A program made the position numbers and the translations under genes. Source: Heterodera schachtii (taxonomy: Eukaryota > Nematoda > Chromadorea > Rhabditida > Heteroderidae). Taken from it: a DNA stretch of 64,000 nucleotides. Positions within the stretch are counted from its first letter, which is position 1. Every line of letters begins with the position of its first letter. The stretch lies in NCBI GenBank assembly GCA_023374025.1, contig SIJG01000068.1, forward strand, positions 497,866 through 561,865, in the 5' to 3' direction. Below are positions 29,380-38,400 of the stretch, in pieces. The notes below the pieces were generated by a model. That model was not told the DNA's origin. It was given only the letters and a program-made list of their open reading frames with translations, and did no database searches.

Positions 29380-29710
29380 TTTATTTCTTAGGGCTCTATT
29401 TTCTAAAAAATTTGCAATTCTTAGGGGTGTATTTCTGAAAATTTTTCAAGTCATTTCTTAGCGGTGTATTTTCCCGATTTTATTGCATTTTTATGAAATT
29501 TTCGTAAAAAAAACGCCAAAAAAGGCACCAAAAAGAAAAAATGCCAAAAAAGGCATTAAGGCACGAACGAAAAAGGCAAAAAAAGGCATAATAAAAGTCA
29601 ACGTAGAAGCCTCAAACCAAGTGGGAAATGCGTTGTTTATGCTTAGTATATCGAAACAAGTCCGCAGAAAAAAAAGGCATATGCCTCAAAATGCGGTCTC
29701 AAGTAATTAA
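29380..29710. repeat. Probable relative of the hAT-type MITE
   Basis: Three spaced words of the form CTTAG.G.TGTATTTT occur near 29388, 29421 and 29458. The same module is found in reverse complement inside the MITE at 2560-2948. A purine-rich part follows with repeated GGCA/GCCAAAAAAGGCA words. It encodes a lysine-rich 75-codon open frame at 29483-29710 that looks like low-complexity sequence, not a gene. Terminal repeats and a target duplication were not found. Confidence 0.35.
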
Positions 29711-30120
29711 GTTTATCAATCTTTTATATAAATCTTGTGATCTTTTTAAATGTTTTTTCAAAAAATTCTTTAGACCATGCAGATTTTTTTTACATTTTCC
29801 AATGCGAAATTAAAAGTATGTGCTGTGATTAAAATTTCAATTTTCAAAAAGAAAAACCTATCTAGCAGCAAAAATTCATTAATTAAAATTTATTGAAATA
29901 AACACCAATTTGCGAAAAATGCATGAAACTACGATTTGAAAAAATTTAGTTCGGGATTGGAGCACTTAAGATTCATCAGTCCAGCCCGGTTAAATATGTA
30001 TATTTAAATGTAATTAATTAAATAATAAATTCACATAAAGGGTCTTTCTCGATCTGTTAAAGGTATAAACCCATGGAAAAAAACAGATAAATCACAACTG
30101 TATATATAATAATTGTTTTA

Positions 30121-30430
30121 CAATTTTATTGGGATTTTAAAAACATTATCCAATATCAATTTGGTGAAATTTAATACAAGGATTTTTTAAAATTTGTTAT
30201 GATTCCTTTAAATGTTTTAATAAGTAGGGTTTTAAATACTTTTATTTTGTTTATAATTTACTACTATTTTTATTCAATATTTTTAAACATTCATCATTAA
30301 TTTGATTAAATATTTCATGATCAAAAAAAAATTCTGTGTTTAATAATTTTCTTGGTCTTTTTTACAATAGACAATTTTAGCATTATTCTAATTTATTTTT
30401 AAAATTACTTAAATAAATGCAAAGCTTTTT
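30121..30430. repeat. Old dispersed duplication, copy 2
   Basis: Diverged partner of 25681-26011, followed at 30422-30475 by sequence matching 25145-25200. It is probably the remains of an ancient segmental duplication or an unrecognised repeat family. Confidence 0.45.
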
Positions 30431-32833
30431 GTTCTTGGTATTATTTTTATTTATAATTTTAGTTTTATTTACAGAAAATAACATAATTTTTTATTTCAAT
30501 AAAAAAATAAATATTAATTAATGAATTATTTATTCCAAAATAATTATCAACAGAGAGTGATTGAAGAGAGCTTTAATGTTGTAGTTTCGTTGCATCATTT
30601 TGTAGTTTATTTTATAATTTCATAAAATTTGACATTATTTGTGTGTTGCCAATCTAAATAGCCTTTTTTGTTTTAAATGGGTTTTATTTTTCGGAAAATA
30701 TTTTATTTACCTTAATAAATTTTTTGTCGGAGATGAATTATTTTCTCTTTAATGTACTTTTTAATTGATTCTCCAAAGTTAAAATTTTTTATTTTATTTT
30801 TTTGATTTTACATTGTTAGAAAATTTTTAAATTGTCAATACATTTGCTTTACTTAATAATGCATTAGTTTCTTTTTCATGCGTTTATCTAACTTTTGGAT
30901 TTTTAGTTTAGTGTAATTTTGGCGTTGATCTAAATTATACCAAAAGGGCACTATAAATTATTTTTATATTGTGTTATAAATATAACCAATTTAGTGATTA
31001 ATTGTTTTAAATTTACATAATTAATATTCTTGAATCGAGTAACGTCAAAAACCAAATCTCACTCGGACACTTGAGATTAATTTTTATTTAATTTATTCAA
31101 TAAAATTTTAGTTTTATTTGTTGAAATAATATTTATTTAATGGATCAAATTTTTATGTTTTGATTAAAAGTATTAATTTTATTTTTAAAGGAATATTTAA
31201 GGACGATCATATGCAGTTTTAAAAATATTGTAGTCAATTCATGGATGTGACCCGACAGTAGGCACGCTTGAATACCTCAGGGTTTATTTCTTTAAGCCGT
31301 TGATTTTAATAAATTTGTAATATTTTATAAGGATGCTTTTCGAAATAAATAAATAATTCATTAATAATTAATGTCCTCATTAATTTTACTTTCGTTTAAA
31401 TAAATAATATTCAATTAATTAATCGATAATTTTGAAGTATTAATTGATTTTTCAAATTTAATTGCAAAACTAATTTAATGAAACTCAATAAGAAAAGTCT
31501 TTGTTTATTTTTGTCAAACTAATGAGATTTATATATTTTAGTTTTAGTTTTTATTTTTACTTGCATTTATTAATTTTTTGTTTTTTAGTTATTTATTTAG
31601 TCTACTTAAATTTTCTATTTTTCTCATGGCCCGGCGTTTATTTCTTTTTTTGTTCTCGAACTTTCTTTTAAAATACCATTAGGAAAATTTGTATAAATTT
31701 TATTTTCATTTTGTGTTTTCTTTAAAAACTTTCGATATTTATTTGGTTAATTAAAAGATTTCTGGAATTTATAATAATAACATATAAAAAACAACCTTCT
31801 TTTTAAACTGATCATTGATAATTTTTAGGTTATAAATTTTTAAGCTTTGCTTTTATACCTATTTCTTTTTATCTCGCAAAAAAACTTCTGTGTTCAGGAG
31901 ATCTGTGCTTCTTAATATAATAAATATTAATAAATTATTTATGTCTTTTTAATTGTTTTTGAGTAATAAATGCTTTATAATTTCATATTCTTTCATAGAT
32001 TTGTTATATATTCTTCGGCGTTCATTAAACTTTTATTATTCTATCTTTTTCTATATATTTTATACACTCTTGCGTTGATCCATCTTTTTAAAATTGAAAA
32101 TTTGATCTCTTATAAATGAATTTTAAAAATTAGAACTAATAATTTTTATTTGCATTTTTTCATTTTATTATTTTTTAAGCCATTGGACAAGATGAAAAGC
32201 GCTTTTTTTGGCGTGGTGTTCATCGTTTGTTTAATTGGTATTAATAAAATTTAATAAACCATCCCAAAAAATAGGGAATAATACATTAGGGGAGCATATT
32301 ATGCAATTAATTAAACCAAATTATTTATTCTTTTTTATATTTTTTTTAGTTAAGGAGACATGTTCCCGAGTATCGATATCTAGTTTATTAAGTTATTAAC
32401 AGCAACATTTTTTCTTTTTTCGCAGAGCTGGTAGCGCTTTATATTACGTTAAATTTGTTATAATATATATTTATTTTCAAATACTTTGAAAATTATGATT
32501 TTATTTGGGGTTTAATTAAAATATATAAATTTGATTATATTCAAATATAAAAATTATTCACGTGGTGTGATGAGGATTCCTTTTCGCTGATTTTATATCT
32601 TATAAGGATACTTAATATAGATAGGTACATGGTATTTTTTGTCTACAAAAAGTATATATATAACTTTTTTCTTTGAGTTGGATGCATTTTTATTCAAGTA
32701 AAATTATTTTATTAATTTGTTTGTTGTTTATTGTCGCGGAAAGCGACATAAATTCATTAATCAGAGTCATCGATCGATTTTTGTGTGTGCATTTGTCCAC
32801 GTGATTTGCTCCGCCCCCATTGATTTGTGAGGG

Positions 32834-32840
32834 TATAAAA
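32834..32840 (+). promoter_or_regulatory. TATA box in 5' LTR
   Basis: TATAAAA lies in a GC-richer context after a CACGTG E-box (about 32798) and a CCGCCCCC tract. The same motif is at 43467-43473 in the 3' LTR. It probably drives the genomic RNA, with initiation about 30 bases downstream. Confidence 0.65.
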
Positions 32841-32950
32841 GCCCGCCCCATTTTCATTCTCATCACTTCTCTCAGGTTTTCACTTCCTCTCAGTTCTTCA
32901 CTTCTTCTCAGAGCCACTTCCACTCACCAAATTATATTTATATTTAAGTG

Positions 32951-32956
32951 AATAAA
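32951..32956 (+). terminator. Polyadenylation signal in 5' LTR
   Basis: AATAAA lies about 110 bases downstream of the TATA box, so R would fall between or around them. The same signal at 43584-43589 in the 3' LTR would end the genomic RNA. Confidence 0.55.
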
Positions 32957-33205
32957 GAGTAAGAGAAAAGCTCTTCTCTCAATCTGTAAAAGGGACAATC
33001 AGGAGCCCTTTCATACAGACCACTAAATTGACCCCCGTTGGGTTATTAAGAGGGTTACAGAGAACTCTCAGTTTCAGTGTCCACATTTGGACATTGAATT
33101 CAGCATTTGCATTTTTCAACACTGTCCCCGTTGGACAGGGAAAGGAAAGAATTCCCTCGGAGGGAAAGATTTCCTTTCCAGTGATTTTTTGTCCATTCCG
33201 CGACA

Positions 33206-33305
33206 AAAATTGGAGCCCCGTAGGGGTCAAGCTCCAGTCGTAGCTTACCCACTCAATTGAGAGAAGTCCAAGCTTTGAACAAAGCTTGTCCAACATTCGT
33301 AAGAG
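33206..33305 (+). promoter_or_regulatory. Leader with primer site and three hairpins
   Basis: A TGG five bases after the LTR (33211) starts the likely primer-binding site. The primer tRNA could not be assigned. The site lies within its own fold: TGGAGC pairs with GCTCCA and an inner CCCC pairs with GGGG. Two further perfect hairpins follow: CAAGCTTT/AAAGCTTG at 33269-33288, and an 11-bp stem at 33295-33305/33315-33325 whose loop opens with the gag ATG. These may serve packaging, dimerisation or control of gag translation. Confidence 0.6.
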
Positions 33306-34343
33306 ATGAGTGAACTCTTACGAATCACAATCGCGCCGATTGTGAAGCGTCTCAAATTGTACATTGAGACGGCTCAGGAAAATCTTACAAAAGATTTGAC
33401 TGAGCAAATCAAAACCGATTTGCTCGCAGAGAGACAAAATCTCTGTAGAGCAGTGTCATTGTTGGAGAAAAACAATGACAAGTGGGAGGCAGTCTTCCAC
33501 CGAGTTAAAGGTCCTGCTCTTCTGGAAGAAGAGCAGAACTACAAGGACTACAAACCTGAAGGAAAAGCCTTCATGGAATGGGCCGACCAAGCCCGAGGGC
33601 TTGTCGACACCATTGATGGGGCTTTAGGCCTCTCAGAGCAGGGGGACGTCGTTCACCCTGCACAGGTTCAACAACCTGCTCAAAACCCGCCACAAGTGGT
33701 GGTGGCTCCGCAGCGGCATGAAGTGATGCTGCCGCCCATTTCGCTTCCAAAGTTCTCGGGTGAGCCCCGAGAATGGCCTTTATTTTGGAAGCTCTTTGAG
33801 ACTTCAGTTGAAAGTCTTCAAATTGAAGACTTCAAAAAACACATTTATCTCTTGGGATGTCTTCCCGAGAAGTCAGTTGCTCGTAGAGCAATTGATTTGT
33901 ACCCGCCTTCAGATGAAAACTACCCACGAGTGGTAGAAATCCTCAAGAAAAGATTTGGGGATGAGAAGTCAATTGTGGAGACACTCCAATCAGAGTTGCT
34001 CCACCTTCCAAAACCGTCAGATTCTGTTCAATCTCTGAGGCAGTTCTCAGAGTCAATTGAAAGGATTTGTCAGCAATTATCGGATTTTGGAGAAAATGAA
34101 CAAAATAAGTTCATGGCCTCCACGATAAAATCCAAATTACCATACCATCTCCTCACTCAGGTGGTGGAGAAGGAAATGCGTTCAGGTGGAACTTTTGATT
34201 GTTCCGACCTACGCAAGGCAATCACTTCCATTGTGGAAGTGAAGGAAGAAGTACAAAGATGTACACAAGTCTTCCGGGGGGAAGAAAAACCCCGAAATTT
34301 TCCTCCTCAAATCCAGAGGAACAATTTCCAGGGAGAGGAATGA
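33306..34343 (+). CDS. Bel/Pao Gag polyprotein (capsid region)
   Basis: 345 codons, intact, starting at the first ATG after the leader. Residues about 1-110 are helical and charged. A Gln/Pro-rich linker follows (about 113-135). Residues 147-290 match the DUF1759 Gag domain, with the conserved LPKFSGEPREWPLFW start and the KRFGDE block. The protein should assemble the cytoplasmic particle that packages the genomic RNA. Its zinc knuckles are not in this frame; they sit at the start of the overlapping -1 frame, so Gag alone would lack the nucleic-acid-binding tail unless frameshifting occurs. The stop at 34341 lies in the loop of a predicted hairpin. Confidence 0.93.
   Translation: MSELLRITIAPIVKRLKLYIETAQENLTKDLTEQIKTDLLAERQNLCRAVSLLEKNNDKWEAVFHRVKGPALLEEEQNYKDYKPEGKAFMEWADQARGLVDTIDGALGLSEQGDVVHPAQVQQPAQNPPQVVVAPQRHEVMLPPISLPKFSGEPREWPLFWKLFETSVESLQIEDFKKHIYLLGCLPEKSVARRAIDLYPPSDENYPRVVEILKKRFGDEKSIVETLQSELLHLPKPSDSVQSLRQFSESIERICQQLSDFGENEQNKFMASTIKSKLPYHLLTQVVEKEMRSGGTFDCSDLRKAITSIVEVKEEVQRCTQVFRGEEKPRNFPPQIQRNNFQGEE
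34295..34301 (+). promoter_or_regulatory. Probable -1 ribosomal frameshift site
   Basis: In the gag frame the codons read CGA AAT TTT, giving the heptamer A AAT TTT, which fits the canonical X XXY YYZ slippery rule. A -1 slip here enters the open pro/RT frame, which continues past the gag stop. A hairpin follows at 34331-34354: GGGAG, bulged A, GGAA pairing with TTCC CTCCC. The spacer of about 29 bases is longer than the usual 5-9. Bel/Pao elements mostly use one continuous frame, so a one-base lesion is the alternative. Confidence 0.5.
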
Positions 34344-36220
34344 ACTTCCCTCCCAACCAATTTCGTCAGGGTCATTGGCGACCCAACAACAGGAATGAGT
34401 CTGTGGGGATGATGTCTCCCCAAATACACAGATCATTCAACACTGTCAACCAGAGAGAGCAATCACATTTCTCTCCTCGAGAACGAGGAACGAACCCACT
34501 TTGTTCTCTTTGTAGTGATATGGGACACACACCAAGCAGGTGTCCAAAATATCCAACCCCCGGAGCACGGAGAAGGCGGCTTGCTGATCAACAACGATGT
34601 TTTAATTGCCTTATGCAAGGGCATAATTCTCAACAATGCAGCTCACCAAAGAGGTGCCCAAAATGTGGTGAAAAACACCACTTCATGATCTGCTATTCTG
34701 AAGGAGATGCTCCGAGAGGAAGCACTCATCAACAATCAACTAAAGGAGGGGCTGTTCAAAAGAAACAGTCTTCCAACAGACGAGGAGAACCACCTCGTCC
34801 GACTCAGAATCATTTTTCAGCAATAAGTGAACCCTTAGGAATAAGGGAAAAATCGTCTGAAATATCAATTTTTGACGGAAAAACAACAAATGTTTTAACC
34901 AGCGTTGTGACAAAGAAGTCACACGCGTTTTTGATGACCCGACGATTGAGGGTCCGGTCAAGTCGCGATCCTCGTCGAATGATCAAAGCTATGTTTCTCT
35001 TTGATCCAGCGAGCCAGACTTCATATATGTCTGACCCGCTAATCGAAAAACTGAAACCACATAAAGTGACTTCCGAAGAAATGGAAGTCTACGGTTTCGG
35101 TGGTGAAAGGAATGGACCGATACGGTTCCATTCACCTGTCTACTCCGTTCAAATTCAACGGAGTGACAATAAGTGGGAGGAAATCCTCCTCAATCGAACC
35201 GAGCAAATTTCCACTCCATTTAAAATGGTGGAATGGAATTCCGATGATTACACATCGGAAGAGCAGGATGTTTTCCAAGCTCTGACTTTCTCGGAAGACG
35301 AGCCTGAGATTCTGATCAGTGCTCGACACTTTTGGAAATTTTTCCAAAGCAAAAAGGAAGTTTTGCCTGGGTTGTTTGTCATTCAAACAACACTGGGCCC
35401 TATAGTCAATGGAGAATCAGACTTCGGACCAAAGGTCCCAAATACAGGAGTGTCAATGGTGGCCATTGATGAGTCCAATCAAGGACAGATGCCAGCTATT
35501 AAAGAAATAGAATATTTCTTTAATTTGGAATCGTTAGGGATAAAAGAAGACCCTAACGAGGACGATGATCAAACAGCAATGCAGCTGTTCGACAAATCAA
35601 TCCGTCGTGAAAACGGCGGACGATATTCAGTTAAATGGCCGTGGAAGGAAGAGACACCGAATCTTCCCTCGAACTACAGAATGGCCTTCTCAAGGTTAAT
35701 GTCGACTTTGAATAAGCTCAGACATTCTCCTGAACTTCTACAGCAATATAACAGCACAATCAACGACCAGTTATCAAAAGGCATCATTGAAGAGGCCAGG
35801 GAAGCACCTGGCACTCTTGAGCACTACATTCCGCATCAAGGAGTGTTGGCTAAGGGCAAAAAACTTCGCGTCGTTTATGACGCGAGTGCTCACACAAGGG
35901 GTACAAACAGTTTGAATGACTGTTTGTACAGAGGTCCGGTACTTTTACCTGATCTCATCGGAATGCTTTTGCGATTCCGATGCCCCACATTTCCTCTTCT
36001 CGCGGATATCCAAGCTGCTTTCTTGCAGATTTCTTTGGAACCAGAAGATAGAGAAGTCACAAAGTTTTTGTGGCTCAAAGACACGGAAAAGCCACTTTCA
36101 TCGGAGAATCTGATAATATACAGATTCTGCCGAGTCGCATTTGGGGTGATCAGTTCACCTTTCATCCTAGCAGCTACACTACAATATCATCTAAAAAATT
36201 GTCGTTACGATTTTGGCTAA
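34301..36220 (+). CDS. Pol part 1: zinc knuckles, protease, RT (broken)
   Basis: Open in the -1 frame relative to gag. The frame is already open upstream from 34199, but real coding probably begins at the slip site. Two CX2CX4HX4C knuckles (34502-34543, 34598-34639) and a third variant (34655-34693) bind RNA. The aspartic protease region (DUF1758) has FLFDPASQTSYM with its Asp codon at 35003; the usual D(S/T)G triad is DPA here. Reverse transcriptase follows with LRVVYDAS, motif A (ADIQAAF, Asp codon 36005) and motif B (FGVISSPF). The frame ends at TAA 36218 because of a one-base change in a T run (36211-36214). The next frame takes over at once. Confidence 0.9.
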   Translation, partial: SSSNPEEQFPGRGMNFPPNQFRQGHWRPNNRNESVGMMSPQIHRSFNTVNQREQSHFSPRERGTNPLCSLCSDMGHTPSRCPKYPTPGARRRRLADQQRCFNCLMQGHNSQQCSSPKRCPKCGEKHHFMICYSEGDAPRGSTHQQSTKGGAVQKKQSSNRRGEPPRPTQNHFSAISEPLGIREKSSEISIFDGKTTNVLTSVVTKKSHAFLMTRRLRVRSSRDPRRMIKAMFLFDPASQTSYMSDPLIEKLKPHKVTSEEMEVYGFGGERNGPIRFHSPVYSVQIQRSDNKWEEILLNRTEQISTPFKMVEWNSDDYTSEEQDVFQALTFSEDEPEILISARHFWKFFQSKKEVLPGLFVIQTTLGPIVNGESDFGPKVPNTGVSMVAIDESNQGQMPAIKEIEYFFNLESLGIKEDPNEDDDQTAMQLFDKSIRRENGGRYSVKWPWKEETPNLPSNYRMAFSRLMSTLNKLRHSPELLQQYNSTINDQLSKGIIEEAREAPGTLEHYIPHQGVLAKGKKLRVVYDASAHTRGTNSLNDCLYRGPVLLPDLIGMLLRFRCPTFPLLADIQAAFLQISLEPEDREVTKFLWLKDTEKPLSSENLIIYRFCRVAFGVISSPFILAATLQYHLKNCRYDFG

Positions 36221-37295
36221 AGAGTTAGCCGAATCGCTGTATGTGGACAATGCGCTCATGGAGTGTGAAACTCCAGAGGAGGCATTAACAAAATATAAGG
36301 AAGCGAAGGCTATCCTTAAAGAAGGCTGTTTTAACCTTCGGGAATTTATTACAAATTCCAAGGAGGTGATGGAAGCCATCCCCCCTGAGGACAGACTCGA
36401 GAAAGCCAAAGTGAAAGTGCTGGGACTTATTTGGGACATTGACAAAGACGACATTGTCTTTGAATTCCCATCTGTCGATTCATTAAAGATAGTGAATCGA
36501 CGTCTCGTCCTAAGTTTTTTGGCCTCTTTATTCGATCCTTTGGGATTGATGGGCCCATGCATCCAGCCTTTAAAACTTTTCTTCCAAAGCTTATGGGAGG
36601 AAAAGAAAGGCTGGGATGATGCCCTCTCAGAAGAGGACTCGATTCGCTGGAGTACTTTCCAAGATTCTTGGAAAGACAAGCAAATCCGAGTCCCACGAAG
36701 GACAATGATACAGGGAAAATGCTCCCTTCAATTGCACGCATTTGTGGATGCTTCGATCCACACATTTGCAACCGCAATTTATCTCCGAGTGGAGAGTTCA
36801 AATAAAATTCAAAATTGGTTGATTTTCTCAAAAAATCGCCTTAAGCCAAAGAGTGCTTCGAAAGCACTCACTATTCCAAGAATGGAGCTGATGGCCATTC
36901 TTATTGGAATTCGAGGCTTAAAATTCATACAAACTCAATTGCGCCGAGCAATTGAACACTCCTATTTGTGGAGTGATTCTCAAATTGCTTTAAATTGGGT
37001 GGCTTCAAAAGAAGCCCAACCAAAATTCATTGAACGGCGAATTAAGGAAATTCGCACCATAACAAAGTGTTCGTTTCACTTTGTTAGAACAGCGGAAAAC
37101 CCGGCTAATCTGGCAACAAGAGGAGCTACACCAGAAGAGCTCTCAACCCATTCGTCGTGGTGGAGTGGGCCTGATTGGCTCACAAAGGACCAAAATCATT
37201 GGCCTCATGAACTCTTCTTTGAGATAAAAGAAGAAGAGTTACCTGATCCACCGAAGGAAGATGAAAGAATATTTTTGGCTCATACATGTGCAGAG
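36213..37295 (+). CDS. Pol part 2: RT motif C and RNase H (broken)
   Basis: Continues the RT in another frame, beginning with LAKELAESLYVDN. The catalytic YVDD box reads YVDN (36240-36251). The Pao-specific connection domain (KYKEAKAILKEGCFNLREF, then KVKVLGLIWD) follows, then RNase H with acidic residues in FVDAS (Asp codon 36747), RMELMA (Glu codon 36885) and WSDSQ (Asp codon 36975). The fourth site, normally NPAD, is NPAN (Asn codon 37107). The reading frame stops immediately inside a transposon inserted at 37296 and resumes in the same frame at 38401. It copies the RNA genome and removes the RNA strand. Confidence 0.9.
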
Positions 37296-38392
37296 TAGAG
37301 ACCGGACAACTGGGGTCGGAGGGATCCCGAGTCGGGATCCCGACTGAATCCCGATCCCGATCAATCCCGAACATTTCGCAAAAACGATCGGGACGGATCC
37401 CGACTCGGGATCCCGACCGAATCCCGATCCCGATCAATCCCGAAGATTTTTTTTCGGGATCCCGCGGGATTATCGGGATTTGAAAAAAACTCAATTTTTT
37501 TTTTTACGTTTTGTGTCAAATTTTGTTATAATGCTTATATTTTTCCATTGAAGAAAAATAGGAATGGGAATTATATCAGTTTTTAGAAAATTTCAAAATT
37601 CGAATATCATGCCTAAAAAATCAGATTTTAGGACCAAAAATTAGAACATTTAACAACATATCTTTAAACTGTTTTTTACAATTTAATTAATATAAATTTT
37701 TATATTTTCGCCTCCTATGATCAGTTTTAACAATTAGAGGAAAATTAGCAAATCGTTAAGTGCATCGGAGCCAAAAAATTTGGATGCGATTTGTTAACAG
37801 ATTTTGTCCAAAAAAACCAAAATTTTTTAGCGATTTTGAGCAAAATTTTCAGGAAAATAAGGATTTTAGAGTCCGGCGCTGCAGATATGCACCGAAGGAA
37901 AAATACGCAGACAACAATTTCTAATCTAATTTTTTGCACAAAATTCTTAGAAATTGTTGTGTCATAATATTATCTAAAAGTTTTAAAATAATATTTTATT
38001 TTTGATAATTCTTTTTTGAAATAAATAAAAGTCACAAAATGGCCAACTTTTACGTTAAACTTTGAAAATTTTATTGGAATTTTTTGGGATTTTTACGGAT
38101 TTTTTAAGAAAAATTAGCAAATGACAACATTTTTTAATTTGAAATTCAAGATCTAAATTAAAAAATGGGGATTTTTCTAGTAATTATTGTGAGTTCAATC
38201 CCGCGGGATCCCGCGGGATTGGTAAAATGGTCGGGAGGGATCCCGGTTCGGGATCCCGATGAAATCCCGATCCCGATCAATCCCGATGAATTTAAAAAAT
38301 CGTTCGGGACGGATCCCGAGGTCGGGATCCCGAATTTAATCCCGCGGGATCCCGAAGAAATCCCGCGGGATCCCGATCCCGTCCGGTCTCTA
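37296..38392. mobile_element. hAT-type non-autonomous element inside pol
   Basis: Ends TAGAGACCGGAC and its reverse complement, flanked by the 8-bp duplication GTGCAGAG (37288-37295 and 38393-38400). An 8-bp duplication and T/CAGAG-type ends indicate hAT. The 1,097-bp element has no transposase. Its open frames of 65-104 codons are translations of low-complexity GGGATCCCG repeats. Both subterminal regions (37310-37480 and 38200-38390) carry many CGGGATCCCG palindromes in units of about 65 bp, two of them directly repeated at the left end. These are probably transposase-binding sites. The middle (about 37490-38190) is AT-rich, like the host DNA. Confidence 0.92.
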
Positions 38393-38400
38393 GTGCAGAG

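Larger units (their letters stand above)
14250..32731. other. 18-kb AT-rich host region with exon-like islands
   Basis: T-biased throughout. Islands with plausible splice signals occur at about 15005-15090, 16315-16360, 19483-19559, 21663-21740, 22165-22230, 23602-23682, 25098-25330, 28328-28400 and 31235-31290. Only 19483-19559 resembles a known family. A (TA)n tract lies at about 17032-17051. Parts of this block are old copies of each other: 25681-26011 against 30121-30430, and 22561-22650 against about 24155-24240. No continuous gene can be assembled. Confidence 0.45.
32732..33205 (+). repeat. 5' LTR of the Bel/Pao element
   Basis: 474 bp, TGTCGCGG to CCGCGACA. It appears identical to the 3' LTR except that it lacks a 98-bp segment just after its first 30-odd bases. 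The first 17 bases form a hairpin, TGTCGC with GCGACA. It contains a TATA box and a polyadenylation signal, so it can supply U3-R-U5 functions, though the deletion removes upstream U3 sequence. Confidence 0.95.

Noticed and set aside
29483..29710. Lysine-rich 75-codon protein (histone H1-like look)
   Set aside because: Composition follows from repeated AAAAAGGCA words. There is no globular domain and it overlaps a repeat remnant.
32690..33296. Minus-strand open frames over the 5' LTR, repeated over the 3' LTR
   Set aside because: Chance open frames in the LTR, duplicated because LTRs are duplicated. No protein features.
34209..36831. Antisense open frames opposite pol (75-162 codons)
   Set aside because: They mirror the coding strand's codon bias and contain no recognisable domain. 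The plus-strand pol motifs account for the region.
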